From assembly GCF_900699785.1 (NCBI RefSeq), contig NZ_LR535679.1, forward strand, positions 1,860,001-1,924,000: a stretch of DNA of 64,000 bases, given 5' to 3'. Of this stretch, positions 44,801-53,603 are shown one piece after another; positions within the stretch are counted from its first letter, which is position 1, and each line of letters opens with the position of its first letter. Both the position numbers and the translations under genes were made by a program. Source of the DNA: Campylobacter showae. Its GTDB lineage: Bacteria > Campylobacterota > Campylobacteria > Campylobacterales > Campylobacteraceae. The notes beneath the pieces were generated by a model. The model was not told the DNA's origin. It ran no database searches and was given only the letters and a program-made list of their open reading frames with translations.

Positions 44801-46075
44801 TTGCAAAAGCCGCAACGTAAATCTATCTTTGAAAACGCGCGCGAGGTTTATATATTTTGCCTTGCGTGCGCGCTCGTTTTGGCGCTAAATTTGGGCTTTA
44901 GCTACTATAAATTTTGGGGATTTAAAGCCCAAAACGGCGTTATCCTGCAAGCCAAAATTTTACAAAACTACGAAAAAACGAACGAAAAAGGTAAAATTTA
45001 CCGCGTTTTGAAGCTAAAAACCAATGATTTTAGCTTCTACACGACGACGCGGGCGGACTTTGACGCGGGAGCGAGCGAGCAAATTTTAATCGGCGTTGAA
45101 AACAAAAACGTCAAATTTAAAGAGTACCTAAGCGGCTCGTTTTATATGCCTAGCTACGGCGTAGCCGAACTTAGGTACGCCGCGAGCAAGGAACGAATTT
45201 ACGATAAAATTTTCGAGTTTATTGCCGAGCAGCACGAAAGCGAAAAAATGGCAGAGCTTTTTACCGCGCTGTTTTTGGCCGCGCCCGTGGGCAAGGAGCT
45301 GCGCCAAGACGTAAATTTCTACGGCGTAGCGCACCTCATCGCGATCTCGGGTTATCATCTGGGACTGATTTTTGGGGCGTTATATTTTATTTTGCGCCCG
45401 ATTTACCGCTATTTTCAGGCGCGCTATTTTCCGTATCGAAACGCTAAATTTGACCTCTCGGCCGCGATTTTTGCGGTTTTGTTTTGCTATCTTGCCTTGA
45501 TCGGTTTCGTGCCGTCCTTTTTGCGAGCGTTTTTGATGGGATTACTAGCTCTGTTTTTGCTCGCTAGAAACGTGCGCGTCGTTAGCTTTGAGCTACTTTT
45601 CGTCGTGATTTGCGCTGCCGTGGCGCTGATGCCGAGTCTACTTTTTAGCATCGGATTTTATTTTTCGTGTATGGGTGTGTTTTATATTTATCTGTATTTG
45701 CGGCACTTCGGCGAGCGATTTTCAAATTTAAGCAACGCTATCTTGCTAAATTTTTGGGTATTTTCGGCGATGATTTTGCCCGTGCTTTACTTTTTCCCGC
45801 TCGTTAGCGCCCAGCAGCTAGCCGTCTTACCGCTCACGCCGCTTTTTAGCTTATTTTATCCGATTAGCGCGCTTTTGCACGCGTTTGGCGCTGGCGGGGC
45901 GCTTGACGAGTATTTGCTCGAATTCCTCTCATGGCGCGCAAAGGGGGTAAATTTGAACGTGCCGTTTTGGCTATTTTTGCTTTACAACGCGCTGAGCTTA
46001 GCAAGCGTCAAAAGCAAAATTTTGGCCGCCGTTATCGTGCCGCTAAATTTACTCTGCTTTGCCGCGCTTTTTTAA
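44801..46075 (+). CDS. comEC: ComEC/Rec2-family competence protein
   Basis: Predicted inner-membrane DNA-uptake channel. The 424-residue protein (TTG start at 44801, poor ribosome-binding site) has an N-terminal helix, an OB-fold-like periplasmic part (GVILQAKILQNYEKT), then many helices with the ComEC signature HLIAISGYHLGLIFGALYF (about 176-195) and GFVPSFLRAFLMGL. It lacks the C-terminal metallo-beta-lactamase domain of B. subtilis ComEC, as is usual in Campylobacter. It lies 23 nt after dnaB. The stop overlaps that of the convergent YihY gene. Confidence 0.88.
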   Translation: MQKPQRKSIFENAREVYIFCLACALVLALNLGFSYYKFWGFKAQNGVILQAKILQNYEKTNEKGKIYRVLKLKTNDFSFYTTTRADFDAGASEQILIGVENKNVKFKEYLSGSFYMPSYGVAELRYAASKERIYDKIFEFIAEQHESEKMAELFTALFLAAPVGKELRQDVNFYGVAHLIAISGYHLGLIFGALYFILRPIYRYFQARYFPYRNAKFDLSAAIFAVLFCYLALIGFVPSFLRAFLMGLLALFLLARNVRVVSFELLFVVICAAVALMPSLLFSIGFYFSCMGVFYIYLYLRHFGERFSNLSNAILLNFWVFSAMILPVLYFFPLVSAQQLAVLPLTPLFSLFYPISALLHAFGAGGALDEYLLEFLSWRAKGVNLNVPFWLFLLYNALSLASVKSKILAAVIVPLNLLCFAALF

Positions 46076-46902
46076 GCTTCTTTGTCGCTCTCGCCCGCTT
46101 TTTCCAGATACGCGCACAGCTTTACGCCGTAAAGAAATATGATCCACGACACGTAAATCCACACGAAAAAGAGCAGCACTACGGAAAACGAACCGTAGAT
46201 GCTAAGATAGGTTTTGTTGTTTGCGGCGTAGAAGACGAAGATATTTTTGCCAAGATACCAGATGAGCGAGGCTACGAACGAGCTAAAAAGCGCGTTTTTT
46301 AGGGCGATTTGGCGGTTTATCGAGATGAGATACGTCACGCAAAATATCGCCCAAATGATGAGGTACGGAAATATGCTGAGAAAATTTATCCACTTCGTGT
46401 AGGTGCTGGAGTTTAGCATATCTTGAAATAAATTTGAGAGATAAAAACTAAGCCCAAGCCCTAAGGGAGCCAGCGTAATGAGTGTCCAATAGGCACTTAG
46501 CGAGTTCCAAAATTTGCGGCTTTGCGTGTGCATGATGCGGTTGATGACGTATTCATAATCGGCAAAAAACATGATCGAAGTAAAGATGATGGCGCCAAGG
46601 CCGAGGATGCCAAGGCTCGAGCTGTTTTGTAAAAAGGTCTCGATGTAGTTTGATATCGCGTCTTGGTTTGAGGGTAGTAGCTGGGCGAATATAAATTCCT
46701 TGATTTTGGCGTAATAGACGCTAAAGCTTGGCATCTGCGTAAAAAGCGAGAGCGAGATGAGCAGCACGGGGATGATGGAGAGCATCGTGTGAAAACTCAG
46801 GCTTGATGCGTAGTGCAGTAGCTGCTTGTCCTTGATTTTTAGCATCGCCGTGAGCCAAATTTTAAGCGTTTGTTTTATCTTTTCAAATTTTTGCGAGTTC
46901 AT
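46072..46902 (-). CDS. YihY/BrkB-family inner-membrane protein
   Basis: A 276-residue polytopic membrane protein. It starts with a basic region, then the family segment YASSLSFHTMLSIIPVLLISLSLF, and has about six helices (near 32-56, 97-118, 138-160, 180-200, 215-235 and 240-262). The family was once misnamed ribonuclease BN; its role is unclear, with envelope transport suggested. Convergent with comEC. Confidence 0.88.
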   Translation of the reverse strand: MNSQKFEKIKQTLKIWLTAMLKIKDKQLLHYASSLSFHTMLSIIPVLLISLSLFTQMPSFSVYYAKIKEFIFAQLLPSNQDAISNYIETFLQNSSSLGILGLGAIIFTSIMFFADYEYVINRIMHTQSRKFWNSLSAYWTLITLAPLGLGLSFYLSNLFQDMLNSSTYTKWINFLSIFPYLIIWAIFCVTYLISINRQIALKNALFSSFVASLIWYLGKNIFVFYAANNKTYLSIYGSFSVVLLFFVWIYVSWIIFLYGVKLCAYLEKAGESDKEA

Positions 46903-46991
46903 TTTGGATCCTTAAATTTGAGGTATTTTACAATTAAAGATTTTAAAGTAAAGAATATTTTGCTAAGGGTTGCAAAAAATTAAAAAATATA

Positions 46992-46997
46992 TATAAT
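46992..46997 (+). promoter_or_regulatory. -10 box for the autotransporter gene
   Basis: TATAAT in ATATATATAATGCG, 90 nt before the GTG start, downstream of a very AT-rich stretch. The leader contains AT-rich sequence and ends with TTGGAGG. Confidence 0.5.
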
Positions 46998-47086
46998 GCG
47001 CCTTCAAAATTTATTAGAGATTTGTTAAATTGTATTTATAATATTATTATGAATTTTAAATAAAGTAAATAATTTGGAGGTTAATT

Positions 47087-50000
47087 GTGGATAATAGATT
47101 TGGTATTTCGATTGTTTTAGCTAGCATTTTGTGCACCTGTGCCAACTCGCAGGTTATGGACATAGGAACGAATTATTATAGGGATTATCTTGATTTTGCA
47201 CAAAATAAGGGCGTTTTTGCTCCACAAGATGCACCGCTAGAGTTTACGCAAAGAAACGGCGACAAATTTACGTTTGATAAAATCCCAAATAGCGGCGCTA
47301 GAAATAATAAAGGAAATTTTACCGCTCTTGGGCGAAATTTCGTAGTAACGGCAAATCATACGTTAGGAGCTGCTGCGGCTAGTAATTTTAATGAAAATAG
47401 AGGGTGGTTTGGCAACACGAAATACGAGTATCTGACATCGCACACGGCAACTTCTACAGAAAAACTATACAACTCTGACACTACCTATATGCGAACTACA
47501 AAATATATCGTAGAGGGGCAAATCGATCCGCTGGACGTGCCAAATTTGGACATTTCAGGCGCTGATAGAACCAAAGATGAAGCCAATGCAAAAAAGATAG
47601 AAGACTACATAAAAGATATAAAAAATAGCGGCGGGGCTAGAGGCGATAACGTCCTTGCCTATCAGGCAGGCACCGGAGCGCTTGGGTTAGAAAAACTCAA
47701 AACTGATTCGGATGGATATGATACCGTCGTAAGCGCAAGAGAATTTGAAGACCAAGGTATCGTTAATCAGGCATTGGGCGGAAGCGTAAATGAAATAAGC
47801 GTGAATTATTCGGCAAATTATAAAACGCGACTCTCAAGCATAAATAGGCCAGGCGTTTATATGTTTATGACCTCTGATAAGGGTTTTAGAAACAGACTTT
47901 TGCCGGGCGATAGCGGTTCGGGATTTTTCGTTTACGATACGGTGGCGCAAAAATGGGTTTTAGTGGGAGTTTTATCTGTAGTGGCTGATAATAGCAATAG
48001 CGCTTCAATCGTAACGATGACTGACTTTAACGACTACAAAAAAGACTATGAAAACGCCGTGGCTGGATCAAGTGTTACGGATGCGCAGCTCGTGCAAAAC
48101 AAAGACAATATATTAACCGCTACAAGCGACATAACGCTAAATTCGGACTTAGATCTAGGGCACGGCGGAATAGTGGTCAAAAATGGGGACGTCGCGATCG
48201 GCGGTAGCGGTAAGATTAAAAAACTTGCAGGCTTTGACGTTGCTAGCGGAGCAAGTCTAAATTTAAACGTCGCCTCGGATACCAGTATCCATAAAATCGG
48301 CAAAGGAAGCCTAGTCGTAAATTCTAGCGGCAATAAGGGCCTGAGGCTGGGCGACGGCATCGTAGAGCTAAAGACGGCAAACGCTTTTGAAAATATTTAC
48401 GTAACGAGCGGCAGGGGCTTGTTGAGGCTTGGCGCGGACGATAACTTAAATAATAAAATTTTCTTTGGAAACGGCGGCGGAAAACTTGATCTAAATGGAT
48501 TTAATCAAACCTTTAGTAATGTTTCGGCCAACTCAAACGCCGCCAAAATAACCAACTTGGACACGCAAAGATCGACGCTTACCGTGAGCGGCGAAAACGG
48601 CAAAGATACGATATTTCATGCGAGCGTAGATAAAAATATAGACATAAAACACGATGGACAAGGACGAGAGCTTGTATTTGACGGCGGTTTTGATATAGAC
48701 GGAAGCCTGACTCTAAACAACGCCAAAGTTACTTTGCAAGGGCACCCGACCACTCATGCTACGGCAGATGCTAGCGTCTTAACGCAGGCAGTAAAGGATA
48801 AAATAGCCGCCGCAGGCCTAACTTTGCCCGAGTATATGGATCTAACTCGTCCGTCGACGCTGTCTCAGCCTGATTGGGACAAAAGAGAATTTAACGCAAA
48901 AGAGGGCATAAACCTAAACTCATCAGAGCTTACGATAGGTAAGGAAGCTAACGTAAACGGCGAAATAAAGGCTGCAAACTCGGTTATAAATTTAAGCGGC
49001 GATTTGGCTCACTATATAGATAAATTTGACGGCTCAAACACCTATGACGACGGGTTAAAATACCGCCAAAACGTAGAAAAAGGAAATTTGTTAGTTAAAG
49101 ACGTAAGCTTTAAAAATAAAATCGTCATGGATAGCGACAGCATGCTAAAAGTAGGCGGCACGACTACAAAGCTAAGAGAGCTTGTGGTAAACGGCAAAAA
49201 TACGGCTCCTAATCGTAGCATAGCGGCTGGAAGCGGTAAATTAGAAATAGAAGATTTAGAGGTTAGCGGAGCAAATAAACTAACCTTTGACCCCGATACG
49301 ACCGTAACGAAAAATTTAAATATTAAAGATTTCGGCAACGCAAACGAGCCGATTTTGGACTTTAAAAAGGTTTTGACGCTTGGCGCGGGGATGAAATTTA
49401 ATATCGACTTTACGGCTGCTTTAAAAGGACAAATGACGGCCGATAAAACCTATACGCTAGTAAGCGCTACAAATATCGTAAATAAGGGCGCGATATTTAA
49501 TATGGAACAAAAGATCAATAATCTTTTTACGACCTATACTATAAAAGATGGTAAAATTCTGATGAGCTTGAGCGACCGGCAGGCCCCAAATCCGCAGGTA
49601 TCGCCAGGAGTGGAGCATGGCTTAAAAATAGCAGAGTTTAGCGAAAGACAAAACAAGATCCTAAATATGCTAAAAAATACGCCTGAATACGAAAATGCCG
49701 TTCAAAGCGGCGATATGGAAACGATAAAACGCATGGCGCTAAAAGCGGAATCCGATATGGGGGAAATTTCGGCTTCATCTTTAAAAATCAGCGTTAAGGC
49801 TCTACAGAACAACAACGAGCTAATCAACTCAAGATTGTCGCGAATTATGCAATTAAGGGCAAAGGCCGATATCTCTCAGTTTAGTCTAGCCGGGCTTGAG
49901 AGCGACTTTAAACCGACTGCTGCGATGGCTTATGAGGCGGCTGAAGCTGATAGGCTGAGAAATAACTTCTGGGCGAACGTAAACGGAGCGTACTTTAAAG

Positions 50001-50731
50001 ATAAAGATAGCGGCGGAGATTTAAAATTTTACGGTACTAATATCGGCTACGACAGGAGCTACGACGAATTTATTTTGGGCACGAGCGCGGGCGTGAGCAA
50101 GGCTAAATTTAACTCTGGCGCCATGAGCGACGATGCTAAAATTTACAGTTTTGGAGCGTATGGAGTTTTTGAGCGAGACGCTCACGAGATACAGAGCAAT
50201 CTAAATTTAGCCTTCGTAAACTCTAAGCGCAGCTTAAATGATTTACAAAAGGCTAGCGTAAGAAGCACGGGCGTCCTTTCGAGTAACTACTATAAATATA
50301 AAATTTCGCTCGGCTCAAACGGCGAATACGCTCAGGCTATCAAGCCCGTACTTGCGCTAGAATTTGGCGCAAACGGAGTAAAGGGTTTTAAAAACGACAT
50401 ATACGGCCAAAAAGACATAAACGACTTTAACGTAGCTTTGGGGGTCGGCGTCGAGTATGTGTTAAATAGCGACAAAAATGCATTTGCGGCTCAATTTTTA
50501 GTAAAACAAAACGTCTATAACTCTGACGACAAATCTTATGTTTCGCTTAATAACTCAAATGAATACGTCGACTACAAGCTCGACAACAACAAACTGGTCT
50601 ATAGGCTAAATTTGTCTGCAAGCACGGAGTTTAGCAAAAATTTTGCGGTTTCTTATCAGCTTAGCGGAATGCTAGATAACGATAGAAGCTACGGCGTAAG
50701 CGGCGGCGTGAAGCTGGAGTATAAATTTTAA
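47087..50731 (+). CDS. Serine-protease autotransporter (S6/IgA1-protease-like)
   Basis: A 1214-residue type V secreted protein. After a short signal (MDNRFGISIVLASILCTCANS) comes an S6-type protease domain with His in VVTANHT (H91), a plausible Asp in NSDTTYMRTTKY (D131) and the nucleophile in LLPGDSGSGFF (S276). A beta-helical passenger (about 340-840, many GxxxLNxxx turns) follows, then a linker (about 845-930) and a C-terminal beta-barrel (about 940-1214) ending in KLEYKF with terminal Phe. GTG start with GGAGG 6 nt upstream. Probably exported to the surface and possibly self-releasing. Its A-rich codon use differs from neighbours. Target unknown. Confidence 0.9.
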   Translation: MDNRFGISIVLASILCTCANSQVMDIGTNYYRDYLDFAQNKGVFAPQDAPLEFTQRNGDKFTFDKIPNSGARNNKGNFTALGRNFVVTANHTLGAAAASNFNENRGWFGNTKYEYLTSHTATSTEKLYNSDTTYMRTTKYIVEGQIDPLDVPNLDISGADRTKDEANAKKIEDYIKDIKNSGGARGDNVLAYQAGTGALGLEKLKTDSDGYDTVVSAREFEDQGIVNQALGGSVNEISVNYSANYKTRLSSINRPGVYMFMTSDKGFRNRLLPGDSGSGFFVYDTVAQKWVLVGVLSVVADNSNSASIVTMTDFNDYKKDYENAVAGSSVTDAQLVQNKDNILTATSDITLNSDLDLGHGGIVVKNGDVAIGGSGKIKKLAGFDVASGASLNLNVASDTSIHKIGKGSLVVNSSGNKGLRLGDGIVELKTANAFENIYVTSGRGLLRLGADDNLNNKIFFGNGGGKLDLNGFNQTFSNVSANSNAAKITNLDTQRSTLTVSGENGKDTIFHASVDKNIDIKHDGQGRELVFDGGFDIDGSLTLNNAKVTLQGHPTTHATADASVLTQAVKDKIAAAGLTLPEYMDLTRPSTLSQPDWDKREFNAKEGINLNSSELTIGKEANVNGEIKAANSVINLSGDLAHYIDKFDGSNTYDDGLKYRQNVEKGNLLVKDVSFKNKIVMDSDSMLKVGGTTTKLRELVVNGKNTAPNRSIAAGSGKLEIEDLEVSGANKLTFDPDTTVTKNLNIKDFGNANEPILDFKKVLTLGAGMKFNIDFTAALKGQMTADKTYTLVSATNIVNKGAIFNMEQKINNLFTTYTIKDGKILMSLSDRQAPNPQVSPGVEHGLKIAEFSERQNKILNMLKNTPEYENAVQSGDMETIKRMALKAESDMGEISASSLKISVKALQNNNELINSRLSRIMQLRAKADISQFSLAGLESDFKPTAAMAYEAAEADRLRNNFWANVNGAYFKDKDSGGDLKFYGTNIGYDRSYDEFILGTSAGVSKAKFNSGAMSDDAKIYSFGAYGVFERDAHEIQSNLNLAFVNSKRSLNDLQKASVRSTGVLSSNYYKYKISLGSNGEYAQAIKPVLALEFGANGVKGFKNDIYGQKDINDFNVALGVGVEYVLNSDKNAFAAQFLVKQNVYNSDDKSYVSLNNSNEYVDYKLDNNKLVYRLNLSASTEFSKNFAVSYQLSGMLDNDRSYGVSGGVKLEYKF

Positions 50732-50750
50732 AACGTAGGCGCAATAATGG

Positions 50751-50767
50751 GGCGGATGATTTCCGCC
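50751..50767 (+). terminator. Weak hairpin after the autotransporter gene
   Basis: 6 bp stem GGCGGA / TCCGCC with loop TGATT; a T-rich stretch begins several nt later. May serve either strand. Confidence 0.35.
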
Positions 50768-50812
50768 TCTGTAATTTTTAGTATTTTTGCCGGGCTATTT
50801 TCGTCCTAAAAT

Positions 50813-51388
50813 TTAGCTACTTAGAGGTTTAAGGTTTTTAAATTTGACATTTTTGCGTATCAATTTTTCTAAATCATCCATGTCTTTTCTCGCATACAAT
50901 AGCCCAAATCCAAATTTGGTATCGCCGCTCTCGCTTTTTATTTTGAATACTTTTTCATTGTTCCTGGGGGCAACTCCGACATCATAAATCATTTCGTCAA
51001 ATTTAACTTCATAGGCGCGTTTAAAGCCTAAAAGTCCTATCTCTTTTGAGATGCCGTCTTGCTTGACTCTTATGCCTTTTTGCATCAGGGTATAAAAAGC
51101 GAAAGCCAACAAGCAAACAGGTATCATATCGTAAAGAAATAGCAGCAGATTATAGTCGGCGAATAAATTTTCATCTGCCACTCGGCCTAATAGCGACATT
51201 GCACCGCAACATGAGAACATTAAAAAGTACATTATCTTTAAAAACGGATCGGGGCGTATAAGTAAGTCTCCGCAACCGACATACTGAAAAGATATTTTGT
51301 CATTTTTCCTAAAAAGCAGTACAACCAAAAAAACAATCACCAAGGCGTCAAGGACTATTTTTAAAAAATCAGCTACGCCTTGCGCCAA
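50813..51388 (-). CDS. Hypothetical membrane protein, 191 residues
   Basis: Not recognised. It has three hydrophobic segments (about 6-24, 51-70 and 82-102) followed by a soluble C-terminal part of about 85 residues (KQDGISKEIGLLGFKRAYEVKFDEMIYDV, then KIKSESGDTKFGFG) that looks like a small beta-rich PH-like domain. The frame opens with TTG at 51388, 2 nt after the glcD stop, so it may be coupled to glcD; the true start is uncertain because the ribosome-binding site is poor. Confidence 0.6.
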   Translation of the reverse strand: MAQGVADFLKIVLDALVIVFLVVLLFRKNDKISFQYVGCGDLLIRPDPFLKIMYFLMFSCCGAMSLLGRVADENLFADYNLLLFLYDMIPVCLLAFAFYTLMQKGIRVKQDGISKEIGLLGFKRAYEVKFDEMIYDVGVAPRNNEKVFKIKSESGDTKFGFGLLYARKDMDDLEKLIRKNVKFKNLKPLSS

Positions 51389-51390
51389 AT

Positions 51391-52776
51391 TTACAGCCCC
51401 ATCTTAAATGGGTTTAGGATATTGTTTGGGTCAAACGCCTTTTTGATACTTCTAAAAAGCTCCATCTCAGCAGGCGTAAAGGCAAGCGGCATAAACTCGG
51501 CCTTGCTGATACCGATGCCGTGCTCGCCGCTAAGCGTGCCGCCAAGCTCCACCGCGATCTTAAAAATTTCCTCGATCGCCTTGTGTCCGCTCTCTACCTG
51601 CGCCGGGTCGGTTTTGTCTACGACCATGACGTTGGTGTGTACGTTGCCATCGCCCGTGTGGCCAAAGCACGGCACCTGTACGCCGTATTTTTCAGCGACG
51701 CCGCCGATGCGCTCTAGCAACTCTGGTAGCTTTGAGCGCGGCACTGTGATGTCCTCGTTTAGTTTTAAATTTCCGTAGATATTTATCGCCTGCGAGCAGT
51801 TACGCCTGGCAAACCAGATGTCGTTTCGCTCACTCTCGTCTTTGGCGCGTCTAAATTCGCTAGCGCCGTTTTCTCTAAACACTCGCTCGATCGTGGCAAG
51901 ATCCTGCTCTAGACCGTCTAAAACGTCGCCGTCTACATCGGTGATGAGCAAGGCGCCCGCATCTTGCGGTAGACCTTTGTTAAATTTGGTCTCGACCGCG
52001 CGTATGCAAAGCGCGTCTAAAAACTCCATGGCTACCGGCGTCATGCCTGCTGCCATTGTCTTATAAACGGCGTTCATCGCGGCGTTTACGCTAGGGAAAA
52101 TTCCCATCGCGGTTTTTCTAAATTTAGGCTTTGCGATGAGTTTTAGCGTGATCTCGGTTATTACCGCTAGCGTGCCCTCGCTAGCGATTAAAATGCCTGC
52201 GATATTGTATCCGGCGACGTCTTTTATCGTGCGTTTGCCCGCGCGGATTACTTCGCCGTTAGGTAGCACGGCTCGCAGCGCCATGACGTAGTCTTTGGTG
52301 ATGCCGTATTTTGCCGCGCGCATGCCGCCGGCATTTTCGCTCACGTTGCCGCCTAGCGTCGAGTACTCCTGGCTAGCGGGATCTGGCGGGTAGAAAAGGC
52401 CTAGCTTCTCGGCTTCGCGCTGTAAATTTATATTTATACAGCCCGGTTGCACGACGGCGACCATGTTTTGCATGTCGATTTCTAGGATTTTGTTCATGTG
52501 TTTTTCAAAGGCAAGCACCACGCCGCCCTCGTGCGCTAGCGCACCTCCCGTAAAGCCGCTACCGGCACCCCTAGGTACGATTATGATTTTATTTTCATTG
52601 CAGTATTTTAAAATCTCGCTCACGTCGCGTTCGTCCCTAGGGAAAAGCACGCCGTCTGGCAAATGGCGCTTTCTAGTCGCGTCGTAGCAGTAGGCGATCC
52701 TGTGCGCGTCGTCGAAGTAGGCGTTATCCGCGCCTAGTAAATTTACAAAAAATTTAGCGTGTTTTTCGTGCATCAT
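51391..52776 (-). CDS. glcD: FAD-linked (D)-2-hydroxyacid dehydrogenase, GlcD type
   Basis: Flavoprotein oxidising glycolate or D-lactate to the keto acid. The 461-residue protein has the FAD-binding PCMH domain (IIVPRGAGSGFTGGALAHEGG, about 61-80; STLGGNVSENAGGMRAAKYG) and the C-terminal cap with CFGHTGDGNVHTN (metal-binding His pair) and GTLSGEHGIG. Context glcD/pgbA-like/M23 peptidase is conserved with C. jejuni Cj1213c-Cj1215 and the H. pylori HP0506-HP0509 region. It overlaps the upstream gene by 4 bp. Substrate not determinable from sequence. Confidence 0.92.
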   Translation of the reverse strand: MMHEKHAKFFVNLLGADNAYFDDAHRIAYCYDATRKRHLPDGVLFPRDERDVSEILKYCNENKIIIVPRGAGSGFTGGALAHEGGVVLAFEKHMNKILEIDMQNMVAVVQPGCININLQREAEKLGLFYPPDPASQEYSTLGGNVSENAGGMRAAKYGITKDYVMALRAVLPNGEVIRAGKRTIKDVAGYNIAGILIASEGTLAVITEITLKLIAKPKFRKTAMGIFPSVNAAMNAVYKTMAAGMTPVAMEFLDALCIRAVETKFNKGLPQDAGALLITDVDGDVLDGLEQDLATIERVFRENGASEFRRAKDESERNDIWFARRNCSQAINIYGNLKLNEDITVPRSKLPELLERIGGVAEKYGVQVPCFGHTGDGNVHTNVMVVDKTDPAQVESGHKAIEEIFKIAVELGGTLSGEHGIGISKAEFMPLAFTPAEMELFRSIKKAFDPNNILNPFKMGL

Positions 52777-53489
52777 TTTTCTTTCAAAAGAGCTTTGTAG
52801 TGGCGGTCAAAGTCACTGATTTGCTCTGAGCCCCATTTCCAAAATACCGTATCGATATCCTTGACGCGAGTGTAGAAGGGCAGCTGGTAGTATTTGACCG
52901 CGCCGCTTTGGAATCGTTTTAGCGGCTCAAAACTCTGGCAATCGGCAAAAAGCGCTTCGTTGTTCATAGCGATGAAAATAAGCCCCGCAGCGCTTTGGGA
53001 GCACATTTTACGAAAGTCATCGCGGCTAGGGTTTGGTTTATACTCGTAGCTTAGATACGATCCTACGATATCTGGGTGGATAAAGGTGATATCTTTAAAC
53101 GCGTTCGTTACTTCGGCGTAAATTTCTTTGTTCGGTACGACGATGAGCGAGCGGTTGTATAGGTAGTTTAGGATGATCTCGTCGCCGCCTTTAGGCAAAA
53201 TTCCCGGTATCGGTAGGGCTTTTTGCGCTAACGTGTCAAATACCTCGAATCGCACCTTCGCAAAGCCTCCGCCTTTTTCCGTAACGACGGCGCGAGCGAT
53301 GATTGAGCTTTGAGAGCCTTCAAATTTATGCATCACGACGCCGCTACTGCCTACGACGATGTCCGAGCTGTCTATGATCGTGCCTACGCCCTCATCCACG
53401 CTTATCAGCGGGGTTTTGTACTCTCTCATTGAAAATTCCGCCGCAAAACTGAGGCAAGCCGCCGCTAAAAATAAAAGAAATTTTTTCAA
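52773..53489 (-). CDS. PgbA-like secreted protein (N-terminal domain)
   Basis: A 238-residue exported protein with a cleavable signal (MKKFLLFLAAACLSFAAEF). It follows the N-terminal domain of H. pylori PgbA in pattern: residues for IIDSSDIVVGSSGVVMH, FEVFDTLAQKALPIPG, DEIILNYLYNRSLIVVPNKEIYAEV and a cysteine pair (KMCSQS...FADCQS). PgbA binds plasminogen through a lysine-rich tail in Helicobacter; only a short KEK end is present here, so plasminogen binding is doubtful. Forms an operon with glcD and is divergent from the M23 peptidase gene. Confidence 0.75.
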   Translation of the reverse strand: MKKFLLFLAAACLSFAAEFSMREYKTPLISVDEGVGTIIDSSDIVVGSSGVVMHKFEGSQSSIIARAVVTEKGGGFAKVRFEVFDTLAQKALPIPGILPKGGDEIILNYLYNRSLIVVPNKEIYAEVTNAFKDITFIHPDIVGSYLSYEYKPNPSRDDFRKMCSQSAAGLIFIAMNNEALFADCQSFEPLKRFQSGAVKYYQLPFYTRVKDIDTVFWKWGSEQISDFDRHYKALLKEK

Positions 53490-53603
53490 AATTTATCTCC
53501 TGAAAGTTTGAAATTTTAGCGCTCATTATATCTGAAACTGCCTTAGTTTTGCAAAATGTAAGTAATTTTCGAGTAAAATACGGCTTTTAAATCAAGGGAT
53601 TTT

